Both the position numbers and the translations under genes were made by a program. DNA of 64,000 nt, taken from Maribacter_C sp947494565. Its GTDB lineage: Bacteria > Bacteroidota > Bacteroidia > Flavobacteriales > Flavobacteriaceae. This document shows, piece after piece, positions 1-7,855 of this stretch. The notes beneath the pieces are model-generated. The model was not told the DNA's origin. It saw nothing but the letters and a program-made list of their open reading frames with translations, and did not search any database. The stretch is taken from the NCBI RefSeq assembly GCF_047345415.1, contig NZ_JBLFEP010000001.1, positions 248,001-312,000 on the forward strand, given 5' to 3'. How positions within the stretch are numbered: position 1 is the stretch's first letter; every line of letters starts with the position of its first letter.

Positions 1-1072
1 TTCCGTTCAAGGTTCTAAAGTCGTACTGATTGGTTTCGGCATTGATATTCTCGATTTTGGTAATCAAATCCAACTGATAGAAATCCTTGCTATAAAAACC
101 GGTAAAGGTAATTTGATCGTTCTCTGTGGGAAGGTAGAGCAACTTCATTGTACCATCGTAAAACTTGGCTCGGGAATTCTCCAATCGCTCAGAAACCAGG
201 GGCAACAAAAAATCGGTAAGTCCCGCCCGACCTCCTAAGGTGACCATCAGCTTATCTTTTATAATGGGGGTCTCTATCGTTAATCTGCTTGATACGAGCC
301 CTATTCCACCACTTAACTTAAACTTATCCACATAAGGATTTCTTACCTTCAAGTCCAAAACGGAAGTGATTCGACCCCCATATCGGGCAGGAATATTTGC
401 TCGGTATAAATCGACACTTCCTAAAACATCAGGGGTAAAGACGGAAAATAGACCGAATAAATGGGTCGGGTTAAAGACCGGGGCATAATCCAACAAAATC
501 AAATTTTGATCTAATGCTCCTCCCCTCACGGAAAGACCATTGCTCAATTCCCCAGCGTTGTTCACACCTGCCAGCAGGGTCATTCCGCGAAGTACGTCAA
601 CTTCACCAAGGCCTGACGGAATCTTTTTCAGCACCTGTGTCTGCAGTTGCACTGCCCCCATTTGTGGCAGTTCGAGATTGGCATTGATTTTTTTTGCCCT
701 TACGATTACCTCTGAAAGCTGTTCTTGTTCCTCTTCCAATTCGATAACTATTTTCTGGCTACGATCCATTTTAAGGGTTCTACTGTCACTTTTATAGCCA
801 ATATAGGTAACGGTCATAGTATAGGTATCCTGGGGTAATTCGATACGAAATCGGCCTGAAGCGTTGGTGATTCCACCGCAGGCGCATGGTTGAAGAATCA
901 CCTCGGCACTTTCAAGAGGCAGCCCTGTTACTACATCCCGTATTTGAACGGCAAGGGTATATTCTTGGGCATTTCCCGATACTGTAAAAACAGCGAACAA
1001 TCCTAAACATATGAGGTGTCGCAACACATTTCCGAAGGGTTTCGGTCTACTCGAACACTTTATTCCATCCAT
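1..1072 (-). CDS. TonB-dependent receptor, N-terminal part (runs off the window)
   Basis: Outer-membrane receptor for TonB-driven uptake of an unidentified ligand. Only the N-terminal ~357 residues are present; the gene continues beyond base 1. After a signal peptide ending near S-G-N-A-Q comes a carboxypeptidase-regulatory-like beta-sandwich (VTGLPLESAEV, YIGYKS), then the plug domain (LSEVIV, VDVLRGMTLLAGV, GLSVRGG, NLILLDYAPVFNP) and early barrel strands. The ATG used here overlaps the end of the upstream DUF4249 gene by 13 bases. A TTG at 1024 would give a shorter, more typical signal peptide, so the start is uncertain. The overlap implies one transcript with the DUF4249 lipoprotein, a frequent Bacteroidota pairing. 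Substrate cannot be deduced. Confidence 0.85.
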   Translation of the reverse strand, partial: MDGIKCSSRPKPFGNVLRHLICLGLFAVFTVSGNAQEYTLAVQIRDVVTGLPLESAEVILQPCACGGITNASGRFRIELPQDTYTMTVTYIGYKSDSRTLKMDRSQKIVIELEEEQEQLSEVIVRAKKINANLELPQMGAVQLQTQVLKKIPSGLGEVDVLRGMTLLAGVNNAGELSNGLSVRGGALDQNLILLDYAPVFNPTHLFGLFSVFTPDVLGSVDLYRANIPARYGGRITSVLDLKVRNPYVDKFKLSGGIGLVSSRLTIETPIIKDKLMVTLGGRAGLTDFLLPLVSERLENSRAKFYDGTMKLLYLPTENDQITFTGFYSKDFYQLDLITKIENINAETNQYDFRTLNG

Positions 1073-2184
1073 CCTTCAGGTGCTATTGCGGTTCTAAATC
1101 TGGTTTCGGTACAGGGGACGAAATTCGTCGGAGGAGGAGGGTGTGGTGAATTCAAGGTAGGTTCCAAACTCAATGGTAACCGTGGCGCTATAGCCTCTGC
1201 AGGGATGCCCATTCGATCGATAAAAATAGATACCGTAGAAGAAGCTACCGCCGTAAACCGGCCTAAGACAAAATCTTCGGAATCGTTCACATTGCTCATA
1301 TTACCTACCAATGCCGCAGGTGGAGGCGCATTAAATCCCCCGTTATTATCAACAATGTCCTTCAATACCTTATAATATTGATAGGCGGCCGGTGTCAAGG
1401 AAAACTGTTGTAATTCCACGGAAATATTTTCTTTGGTATACAAGGGCAGAGAAGCTACATCGAGGTTACGGGTAGTTCCGCCATCGGAGAATTCATCACT
1501 AAAAATATTGACGTTTTCAGGAAACCGAATGCGCCAGCAATCGGTTTCACATAAATAATTGTAATACTCCGGGGTGAACCCTGTGGTAGGGATACATGCG
1601 CCATCCCTAAAAACCGATCCGCTGCAACTCTCACAAACCACCAAGTTTTCAAATGCACGATAGGTCCAGTAGTAAAAGTTTTCTTGTCCTCCGGGGTCAT
1701 CAAAGGTAACGGCAATGGTATGACCCGGTTCAAAACTCCCTTCACCCTCATTGAATCGCAGTTCGGAATCGTAGTTGGCCACCGCTTCAACAATAGGTAT
1801 TTCGTTTAGCACGACTTCGGGAGTTGATTGGTATTGGGTACCGTCGATAAGAGTAATTGCAAGCTCCCATCGCTCGCCTGAGGTGACCTCAAAATCATCT
1901 GGGGGCACATACGACTCACCACTTTCAAACAGGTCGACCGTCTCACCGGTATCGCTGTTCTTAAACGAAACCATGGCACCGCTTTGGAAAACGACGGCCC
2001 TTACACCAAACTGAATCTCCGATTTATTGATGATTACATAAGAAGTGCCTGGTGTTGTGGAGGCGAAACCTTCGACAAAAACAAGACCTTCACGAAATTC
2101 GAATTCCGGTTCTACCGGGTCGACACAACCTAACAGCGAAAATAATAAAAGTATGAGGGCTAGTAGGCATTGGTTTCTCGACAT
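1060..2184 (-). CDS. DUF4249 domain lipoprotein
   Basis: A 374-residue predicted lipoprotein: the N-terminal hydrophobic stretch ends in a lipobox (S-L-L-G-C) around residue 20. The body is the all-beta DUF4249 family, whose members sit beside TonB-dependent receptors; the near-terminal C-T-E-T-R-F-R-T and G-W-M-E segment is typical of the family. Two close Cys pairs (C-E-S-C and C-E-T-D-C) are visible mid-protein. It is the first gene of a two-gene unit and the receptor follows with a 13-base overlap, so the two probably act together at the outer membrane. The biochemical role of DUF4249 is not established; surface exposure is an inference. Confidence 0.85.
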   Translation of the reverse strand: MSRNQCLLALILLLFSLLGCVDPVEPEFEFREGLVFVEGFASTTPGTSYVIINKSEIQFGVRAVVFQSGAMVSFKNSDTGETVDLFESGESYVPPDDFEVTSGERWELAITLIDGTQYQSTPEVVLNEIPIVEAVANYDSELRFNEGEGSFEPGHTIAVTFDDPGGQENFYYWTYRAFENLVVCESCSGSVFRDGACIPTTGFTPEYYNYLCETDCWRIRFPENVNIFSDEFSDGGTTRNLDVASLPLYTKENISVELQQFSLTPAAYQYYKVLKDIVDNNGGFNAPPPAALVGNMSNVNDSEDFVLGRFTAVASSTVSIFIDRMGIPAEAIAPRLPLSLEPTLNSPHPPPPTNFVPCTETRFRTAIAPEGWME

Positions 2185-2252
2185 CAGCAGCGCGTTAGGG
2201 TCCGGCTACTAAAGATAGGGTTATTTCCTATACCTACAAGGGAGCTGTAATT

Positions 2253-2284
2253 AAAAAACCCATCCACAAAAACGGGATGGGCTT
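2253..2284 (-). terminator. Rho-independent terminator of the 2308-2811 lipoprotein gene
   Basis: Seven-base GC-rich inverted repeat CCCATCC / GGATGGG (2259-2265 and 2275-2281) extended by A/T pairs. Read on the minus strand it is followed by a run of six T, just after the stop codon of the upstream minus-strand gene. Confidence 0.75.
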
Positions 2285-2307
2285 ACCTATGGTATTAAGG
2301 TTAAGTA

Positions 2308-2811
2308 TCATATTCTTTTGAAGATCAACTGCCCTTCATCATTGAAATTGTCTATATTCAAATCGGTGGCATCAACGGTCATGATATCACCATCGATCGT
2401 CTCATCAATGGAAAGGGTCTGACCATTCTCATCTACCGTAGTCAACACCGAACCATCATAGGTGTACGTACTTGCAGTAGTGTCGGATTCGGTAGGACAG
2501 GTAAAACCAGAGCCCGTGATGACCCCTTCTACAGGTGGCAGATAGTCTGCAGCGTCTTGTGCAGTAACCGTTAAATCAGCTTTAAAATCGAAGGTTAAAA
2601 TAACGCAGTCACGCGCCGTAAGAAAGTCCAAAACCAGCTTTCCCAGTTTGGCATCATCACTTGCGGTCTGCTCATCAATTTGAAGTTCTGTAGCCTGCCA
2701 CTCGCCCACAATGGAATTCTGTTCCGTTTCAATTTCGGTATTATCCTTATCATTAGAACACGACAAAATCAGCGCCGCGGCAGAAAACAATAGTAATCCA
2801 TTAAGTTTCAT
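2308..2811 (-). CDS. Lipocalin-like lipoprotein
   Basis: A 167-residue protein with a lipoprotein signal (A-L-I-L-S-C, Cys 18). The segment S-I-V-G-E-W-Q-A-T-E-L that follows is typical of the lipocalin-like domain of small Bacteroidota lipoproteins. The rest alternates short strands and ends in a F-N-D-E-G-Q-L-I-F motif. Members are thought to be periplasmic or outer-membrane proteins of unknown ligand. It is monocistronic, with its own terminator downstream and more than 300 bases of upstream sequence. Function is not assignable beyond the fold; the fold call itself rests on a short motif. Confidence 0.7.
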   Translation of the reverse strand: MKLNGLLLFSAAALILSCSNDKDNTEIETEQNSIVGEWQATELQIDEQTASDDAKLGKLVLDFLTARDCVILTFDFKADLTVTAQDAADYLPPVEGVITGSGFTCPTESDTTASTYTYDGSVLTTVDENGQTLSIDETIDGDIMTVDATDLNIDNFNDEGQLIFKRI

Positions 2812-3048
2812 CTCAGTCTTTTTTAGTCTTTGTAGTTAACGATGAAACGTAGATTTCATGCATATATTTTAAGAGATGCGTACTTTGGCTATAAAGCGAA
2901 CCTATAAGTTGCATTGATCAAGAAGGTACGGCCAAGTTTTTAATCCCCAATTTGATTGTACGGCATAAAGAGTCAACGGCAATTATACCGCCACTTTATG
3001 ATGGAATCAGGAGCTAACAAAAAATTAAAAAATAATCCGAAAATGACA

Positions 3049-3079
3049 TTTGTATTTCAACTTAATAATTGTACATTTG
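3049..3079 (+). promoter_or_regulatory. Predicted Bacteroidetes-type promoter of rplM-rpsI
   Basis: TTTG (3049-3052), a 19-base spacer and TACATTTG (3072-3079) match the Bacteroidetes sigma-A consensus TTTG-N19-21-TAnnTTTG. Transcription would start near 3086, leaving a short leader before the GTG at 3127. This places the alternative TTG codon at 3097 only about ten bases into the transcript. The rest of 2812-3048 is AT-rich and shows no other feature I can name. Confidence 0.7.
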
Positions 3080-3126
3080 CAGCCCGTTTGTAGGGATTGA
3101 AGTGTTTAATACATAAAGAACGTGTT

Positions 3127-3582
3127 GTGGATACATTAAGTTATAAAACGATTTCGGCCAATAGAAAAACCGTTGACAAGCAGTGGTTATTAGTGGATGC
3201 CGAAGGTCAAACATTGGGTCGTCTTTCTTCTAAAGTCGCCAAATTACTTAGAGGAAAGCATAAGCCTAATTTTACTCCTCATGTAGATTGTGGGGATAAT
3301 GTGGTCATCATCAACGCCGAAAAAATAGCTCTTTCCGGAAAGAAATGGGATACTAAGATTTACCAACGGTACACAGGTTACCCAGGTGGTCAACGTGAAA
3401 CATCGGTAAAGGAAGTATTGGCAAAAAATCCCGGTCGTATCGTAGAGCGAGCTATAAAAGGGATGCTACCAAAAACTAGATTGGGTGCTGACTTGTTCAG
3501 AAACCTTAAGGTATATGTTGGTACCGAGCACGGACAAGAGGCTCAAAAACCAACTCAAATCAACTTAAACGACATTAAGTAA
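3127..3582 (+). CDS. rplM: 50S ribosomal protein L13
   Basis: Ribosomal protein uL13, 151 residues from the GTG start chosen here. The open frame extends upstream to a TTG at 3097, but flavobacterial L13 proteins begin with (M/V)DTLSYKT, which is exactly what the GTG start gives; the ten extra residues look like leader. Family segments are clear: the V-D-A-E-G-Q-T-L-G-R-L start, K-L-L-R-G-K-H-K-P, the C-G-D-N-V-V-I-I-N-A core, and the R-A-I-K-G-M-L-P helix. First gene of the rplM-rpsI pair, overlapping rpsI by one base (TAATG), consistent with coupled translation. Confidence 0.97.
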   Translation: MDTLSYKTISANRKTVDKQWLLVDAEGQTLGRLSSKVAKLLRGKHKPNFTPHVDCGDNVVIINAEKIALSGKKWDTKIYQRYTGYPGGQRETSVKEVLAKNPGRIVERAIKGMLPKTRLGADLFRNLKVYVGTEHGQEAQKPTQINLNDIK

Positions 3583-3968
3583 TGGAGACGATTCATAAAA
3601 TAGGTAGACGAAAAACAGCTGTTGCTCGAGTATATGTTTCCGAGGGTAAGGGAAACATTACCATCAACGACCGTGACTTAAATGAATACTTCACCACGGC
3701 AACATTGCAATACAAGGTAAAACAGCCTTTTACTTTGACAGAGACCGATGGTGACTATGATGTTAATGTCAATGTATATGGTGGAGGAATCACCGGTCAG
3801 GCAGAAGCGGTTCGTTTGGCATTATCTAGGGTAATGTGTGAAATCAACGAAGAAAACAGATTGGTCTTAAAACCGGAAGGTCTATTGACAAGGGATCCAA
3901 GAATGGTAGAACGTAAAAAATTCGGCCAGAAGAAAGCCCGTAAGAAATTCCAGTTCTCTAAGCGTTAG
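3582..3968 (+). CDS. rpsI: 30S ribosomal protein S9
   Basis: Ribosomal protein uS9, 128 residues, full length for bacteria. Diagnostic parts are I-G-R-R-K-T-A-V-A-R-V near the N-terminus, the G-G-G-I-T-G-Q-A-E-A-V-R-L-A-L-S-R helix, and the conserved basic tail ending K-F-Q-F-S-K-R, which reaches toward the P-site tRNA in known ribosomes. Its ATG overlaps the rplM stop. A 10-bp hairpin follows 11 bases after the stop, before rpsB. Confidence 0.98.
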   Translation: METIHKIGRRKTAVARVYVSEGKGNITINDRDLNEYFTTATLQYKVKQPFTLTETDGDYDVNVNVYGGGITGQAEAVRLALSRVMCEINEENRLVLKPEGLLTRDPRMVERKKFGQKKARKKFQFSKR

Positions 3969-3979
3969 AACAAGATTAT

Positions 3980-4002
3980 CAGGTGTCTCTTCGAGGCACC
4001 TG
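3980..4002 (+). terminator. Hairpin after rpsI (weak terminator or attenuator)
   Basis: Ten-base-pair stem with a three-base loop (arms 3980-3989 and 3993-4002, one G-U pair). It is followed by an AT stretch (TATTTATATATT) rather than a clean T run, so it could be a weak or partial terminator, leaving some rplM-rpsI transcripts to read into rpsB-tsf. Confidence 0.5.
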
Positions 4003-4096
4003 TATTTATATATTAACAAGTTCATTGAAAGTTTTTCGCCATGCGGGAAACAATTAAAAATCCTTTGTGGTTTCTAAGCAGCAGAGGTAAATTAGT

Positions 4097-4154
4097 TTAG
4101 CATCTAAATGGTAGAGGCTATCGCACTAAGCGGTTACCACTCTGTCATTGCTAA
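4097..4154 (+). promoter_or_regulatory. Foldable 5' leader of rpsB (candidate autoregulatory element)
   Basis: The 58 bases ending 28 bases before the rpsB ATG can form a long stem. The outer pair is TTAGC (4097-4101) with GCTAA (4150-4154). A five-base bulge follows, then AATGGTAGAG (4107-4116) with CTCTGTCATT (4140-4149), which includes one G-U and one U-G pair. The apical loop contains a small CGC/GCG hairpin. No T run follows, so it is not a terminator. Its position is that expected of a ribosomal-protein leader; binding by S2 is inference. Confidence 0.45.
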
Positions 4155-4182
4155 TTCATAAGAACGTAAACTAAATTCAAAA

Positions 4183-5358
4183 ATGGCGAAAGTCGAAGTA
4201 AAACAATTATTAGAAGCAGGTGTGCATTTTGGACACCTTACAAGAAAGTGGAATCCGAATATGGCTCCTTACATCTACATGGAGCGTAACGGAATTCACG
4301 TCATCAACCTTTACAAAACCGTTGCAAAACTTGATGAGGCGAATGAAGCCCTCAGCAAGATTGCAGCTTCCGGTCGAAAAATTCTTTTCGTTGCCACCAA
4401 AAAACAAGCAAAAGACATTGTTGCCGAAAAGGTAGCGAATGTGAATATGCCTTACATTACTGAAAGATGGCCAGGTGGTATGTTGACCAACTTCGTCACT
4501 ATTCGAAAAGCGGTCAAGAAAATGGCCATGATCGACCGAATGAAAAAGGATGGAACGTTTTTGACGCTTTCCAAAAAAGAACGCTTGCAAGTGGATCGCT
4601 TGCGTGCAAAGTTGGAAAAAAACCTAGGTTCGATTTCCGAAATGACCCGCTTGCCAGGCGCATTATTTGTAGTAGATACCATGCGTGAACACATTGCCGT
4701 GAAAGAAGCGCAAAAATTGAATATCCCTATTTTCGCTATGGTCGATACCAATTCGGACCCAAGACCTATCGATTACGTTGTGCCGGCGAATGACGATGCC
4801 TCTAAATCCATAGAGATTATCATGACCCAGGTGACCGATGCTATTGCAGCAGGTTTGGCCGAACGTAAGTCTGAAAAACAAGGAGAACGAGAAGGCAAGG
4901 ATGAGGCAAAAGCGGCAACACCAAAAGCAGAGGCCCCTAAAGCTGAGCCAGTTGAAACAGAAGCTCCAAAGGCAGCCGTAAAGGCTGAGCCCGTAGTCGA
5001 AGAGGCACCAGCTGTGGAAAAAGCTGATGTCGCTGCAGAAGAGCCTACCAAAGCCGAAGCGCCGAAAGAAGAAAAGGCTGCACCTCAAAAGGCCAAAGCC
5101 GTCAAAGGTGACGATTTGACCAAAATCGAAGGTGTAGGACCCAAGGCCGCTGAAGCACTAAGCAATGCTGGTCTTGACACCTTTGCCAAGGTATCTGAAG
5201 CGGATGCCGATAAAATGAAGGAAATCTTGACTGAAGCGAGTTCTCGATTGGCTCATCTGGACACCAATTCATGGCCAAAACAGGCTAAAATGGCCGCCGA
5301 TGAAAAATGGGATGAACTAAAAGCTTGGCAGGATAGCGTTAAAGGAGGCGTTGAATAA
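4183..5358 (+). CDS. rpsB: 30S ribosomal protein S2 with C-terminal helix-hairpin-helix extension
   Basis: Ribosomal protein uS2, residues ~1-225 (L-L-E-A-G-V-H-F-G-H, the W-P-G-G-M-L-T-N-F motif, V-V-D-T-M-R-E-H, A-M-V-D-T-N-S-D-P). At 391 residues it is far longer than the ~240 of Escherichia coli. Residues ~226-305 are a low-complexity Ala/Lys/Glu/Pro linker with repeated E-A-P-K-A units. Residues ~308-391 form a helix-hairpin-helix domain (L-T-K-I-E-G-V-G-P-K-A-A-E-A-L). The domain ends in a conserved-looking W-P-K-Q-A-K and K-W-D-E-L-K-A-W-Q-D tail. I recall related tails on some flavobacterial ribosomal proteins such as L21, but cannot check that here. The extension is in frame and undamaged. 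It is followed by tsf, the usual partner. Confidence 0.96.
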   Translation: MAKVEVKQLLEAGVHFGHLTRKWNPNMAPYIYMERNGIHVINLYKTVAKLDEANEALSKIAASGRKILFVATKKQAKDIVAEKVANVNMPYITERWPGGMLTNFVTIRKAVKKMAMIDRMKKDGTFLTLSKKERLQVDRLRAKLEKNLGSISEMTRLPGALFVVDTMREHIAVKEAQKLNIPIFAMVDTNSDPRPIDYVVPANDDASKSIEIIMTQVTDAIAAGLAERKSEKQGEREGKDEAKAATPKAEAPKAEPVETEAPKAAVKAEPVVEEAPAVEKADVAAEEPTKAEAPKEEKAAPQKAKAVKGDDLTKIEGVGPKAAEALSNAGLDTFAKVSEADADKMKEILTEASSRLAHLDTNSWPKQAKMAADEKWDELKAWQDSVKGGVE

Positions 5359-5435
5359 CCCCTTTAAAAGAAAATAATACCACTAATTCTAGATTTTCCG
5401 AAGCTTCGGAAATGACATAAAATACAATTCAAATT

Positions 5436-6260
5436 ATGGCAAAGATCACCGCCGCAGAAGTAAACAAATTGAGAAAGACCACTGGCGCAGGAATGATGGA
5501 CTGCAAGAATGCATTGGTCGAAGCAGATGGGGATTTTGATAAAGCAATCGAAATTCTTCGTAAAAAAGGTCAAAAAGTGGCCGCTAAAAGAGCGGATAGG
5601 GAATCATCTGAAGGTGCGGCTATCGCAAAGGTCAATGATGCCAATACTGCAGGAGTTGTTATCTCTTTGAACTGCGAGACCGACTTCGTAGCAAAGAACG
5701 ACAGCTTTGTTGCCCTAGCCAACGAAATGGCTGACTTGGCTTTAAACTATGATTCCAAAGATGCTTTTTTATCAGCTGATTTCAATGGGATTTCTGTACA
5801 AGAAAAACTAACGGAACAAACCGGTGTTATCGGTGAGAAAATCGAAATCGGCGGATTTGAAAAATTAAGTGCCGCTTTCGTGGGAAGTTATATTCACGCT
5901 GGCAACAAAATCGCCACCTTGGTAGGCCTTTCCGCCGCCGTTGATGGTTCTGCTGTTGTGGCCAAAGATGTCGCAATGCAAGCTGCCGCAATGAATCCGG
6001 TTGCCCTGAACGAAGAAGGTGTAGATCAGTCCGTAATCGATAAGGAAATCGAAATCGCTAAAGATCAGTTACGTCAAGAAGGCAAGCCCGAAGCAATGTT
6101 GGATAATATTGCCAAAGGAAAACTAAAGCGCTTCTTTAAAGACAATACTTTGGTGAACCAAGCATTCATTAAAGACAGTAAACAAAGTGTTGCCCAATAT
6201 GTACAATCGGTTGATTCCGCCTTGGAAGTAACCGACTTCAAAAGGGTCGCTTTAGGATAA
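5436..6260 (+). CDS. tsf: Elongation factor Ts
   Basis: Guanine-nucleotide exchange factor for EF-Tu, 274 residues (E. coli 283). The N-terminal UBA-like domain reads V-N-K-L-R-K-T-T-G-A-G-M-M-D-C-K-N-A-L, followed by the K-R-A-D-R-E-S-S-E-G linker. The T-D-F-V-A-K-N-D motif, central to EF-Tu contact, is intact near residue 82. Dimerisation-domain segments (S-Y-I-H-A-G-N-K-I, V-A-M-Q-A-A-A-M-N-P) follow. Lies 77 bases after rpsB, in the standard rpsB-tsf order, and ends at a strong terminator. Confidence 0.98.
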   Translation: MAKITAAEVNKLRKTTGAGMMDCKNALVEADGDFDKAIEILRKKGQKVAAKRADRESSEGAAIAKVNDANTAGVVISLNCETDFVAKNDSFVALANEMADLALNYDSKDAFLSADFNGISVQEKLTEQTGVIGEKIEIGGFEKLSAAFVGSYIHAGNKIATLVGLSAAVDGSAVVAKDVAMQAAAMNPVALNEEGVDQSVIDKEIEIAKDQLRQEGKPEAMLDNIAKGKLKRFFKDNTLVNQAFIKDSKQSVAQYVQSVDSALEVTDFKRVALG

Positions 6261-6284
6261 ACCATATAGGCTAATTCGAAATGG

Positions 6285-6316
6285 AAACCGCTTCTCATAA
6301 AGAAGCGGTTTTTTTA
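6285..6316 (+). terminator. Rho-independent terminator of tsf
   Basis: Perfect 11-bp stem (6285-6295 with 6301-6311), five-base loop CATAA, then a T-rich run to 6316. It ends just before the stop codon of the convergent serine hydrolase gene. Confidence 0.9.
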
Positions 6317-6317
6317 T

Positions 6318-7763
6318 TCATTTTTTTAATTGATCTATTTTATCCGTCATAAACGGATTATAGTTATACGCATTATCCGTATTGAGCTGGATGGCCTTTT
6401 CATAGAACTGGAGGGCCCTTGCCACATCACCTTTCTTTTCCAAACCTTCTGCATAACTCGCCAGCGCAACCCACCATTTTGAATTGACCTCGGCATTCAG
6501 TTGGTATACCGAGCATGCTTCTTCGATATCATCTGACCGAAGAAAGGTATTCCCAATACTGTTGATATTCCATCTTAGGTTATCGAAATCATAGCTCGGG
6601 TCTTGTAGCCTTATTTGGGCATACCTTGTTTTTGCATCCGCATACTTTTTTTCAAGAACCAATTTCATAACCTGTTGCTCAAGAAGGAGATCTGCATCTC
6701 CCTCCATTGGGAAAATGAGTTTTGAAAGATCATTGACAATGATATCATACCCCGGATGCTTATATCCGTTTGACAATACAATAATGGTGAGGTCATCAGC
6801 TACAAACTTTCTAAATGCGGAAAGATTACCCCCCGTAAATCCATAGGAGGTTTTACCACTGACCGCATAGCTGCCCCAACCATGTAGGAATTCATCTTCA
6901 CTATTTGCGAATTGAAATGGGGTCCACATGTGTAACTTGGCCTTCTCCCGGATCAGCTCCCCATTATTCAAGCGCCTATTCCAGGCTACAAATTCATTCA
7001 GCGAAATATTTAATCCATTTCCAGGGTGCCCCCGTTTCCCTACATTTATGGTATCCTTACGAAATTCATTCTTACTGGCATCATAGTAGTATCGGGTGGC
7101 CCTATTATGAATTTCTTCTCTTGAATCAGAAGAGAAAAGCACCCCCTCCTTAGAAGCTGCAAACTGGTTTTTCAAGACATACGCATCAAAGGACAATCGC
7201 GTGGTTTTTTCGATTATTCGAGCAAGCAACCAATAATTGGTCTGGTTATAACGAAATTGATTCCCAGTTTGGAAATCCATTTTATCGTTGAACAATTCTT
7301 GCATCACTTCAGCATTGGATAGATGGCGCGGATATCTCAAATCAGGCAAGCCTGAAGAATGGGTCAATAAATGTTTAACTCGGACTTGCTCCCAAGCCTC
7401 TGGCAGACTGTCAAAGTGCTTGGAGATTTTATCCTCAAGTGAGATCTTCCCCTTTTCAACCAGTTGAAATATTCCGGTCGCCGTAATCAACTTGGTGGTG
7501 GAAAATACCCTGAAAATAGTTTTATTATCTACCGGCGACTCTTCTTCCAAAGTAGCGTTTCCTAGATAGTTCTCGTAAATGACATTTCCATCTTTTACCA
7601 CCGCTACGGCCAATCCGGGAATATGATGGATCTCCATAGCTGAACGCACGTATTCATCAAGGCTATTTTTCTTTTCAATGGTGAGGTTCCCATTCCGTTT
7701 TCCAGTACATGAACCAACTATCAGCAGTAATGAGATCAGTATCCCTACGCTCTTTGTTTTCAT
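6318..7763 (-). CDS. Serine hydrolase (class-C beta-lactamase fold) lipoprotein with C-terminal TPR region
   Basis: Predicted lipoprotein (V-G-S-C, Cys 19) of 481 residues. The S12/class-C beta-lactamase fold is shown by the nucleophile motif S-T-T-K (88-91), L-T-H-S-S-G-L-P near 133, and Y-N-Q (172-174) at the Y-x-N position, with Gln replacing Asn. F-T-G-G-N lies at the third motif. After ~residue 370 the chain becomes helical, with one recognisable TPR unit (G-D-V-A-R-A-L-Q-F-Y-E-K-A-I-Q). Such proteins are peptidases, esterases or ligand-binding relatives rather than resistance enzymes; the substrate is unknown. It lies 92 bases downstream of the sigma/DUF4097 gene set, so it may share that transcript. 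Confidence 0.85.
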   Translation of the reverse strand: MKTKSVGILISLLLIVGSCTGKRNGNLTIEKKNSLDEYVRSAMEIHHIPGLAVAVVKDGNVIYENYLGNATLEEESPVDNKTIFRVFSTTKLITATGIFQLVEKGKISLEDKISKHFDSLPEAWEQVRVKHLLTHSSGLPDLRYPRHLSNAEVMQELFNDKMDFQTGNQFRYNQTNYWLLARIIEKTTRLSFDAYVLKNQFAASKEGVLFSSDSREEIHNRATRYYYDASKNEFRKDTINVGKRGHPGNGLNISLNEFVAWNRRLNNGELIREKAKLHMWTPFQFANSEDEFLHGWGSYAVSGKTSYGFTGGNLSAFRKFVADDLTIIVLSNGYKHPGYDIIVNDLSKLIFPMEGDADLLLEQQVMKLVLEKKYADAKTRYAQIRLQDPSYDFDNLRWNINSIGNTFLRSDDIEEACSVYQLNAEVNSKWWVALASYAEGLEKKGDVARALQFYEKAIQLNTDNAYNYNPFMTDKIDQLKK

Positions 7764-7855
7764 TTTGCTTTGCTAAAAGGATATCATAGGATTCCAAGCG
7801 GATGAAGTCACATCCGCTATACAATTAAATCCGATATGATTGGTTATGAAAAGTT

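Noticed and set aside
3097..3126. Ten extra codons at the start of L13 from an upstream TTG
   Set aside because: The GTG at 3127 gives the family-typical N-terminus and length; the extra residues lie only ~10 bases after the predicted transcription start.
4097..4154. Possible tRNA or tRNA-like RNA before rpsB
   Set aside because: It folds as one bulged stem with no T-loop TTCGA motif, no D-arm and the wrong length for a tRNA.
4663..5088. Long open frames on the minus strand under rpsB
   Set aside because: Produced by the low-complexity Ala/Lys/Glu/Pro codons of the S2 linker; composition is Phe/Cys/Ser-rich and not protein-like.
4900..5090. DNA repeat array in rpsB
   Set aside because: The periodicity comes from E-A-P-K-A codons in the linker, with variable codon choice, not from an exact tandem DNA repeat.
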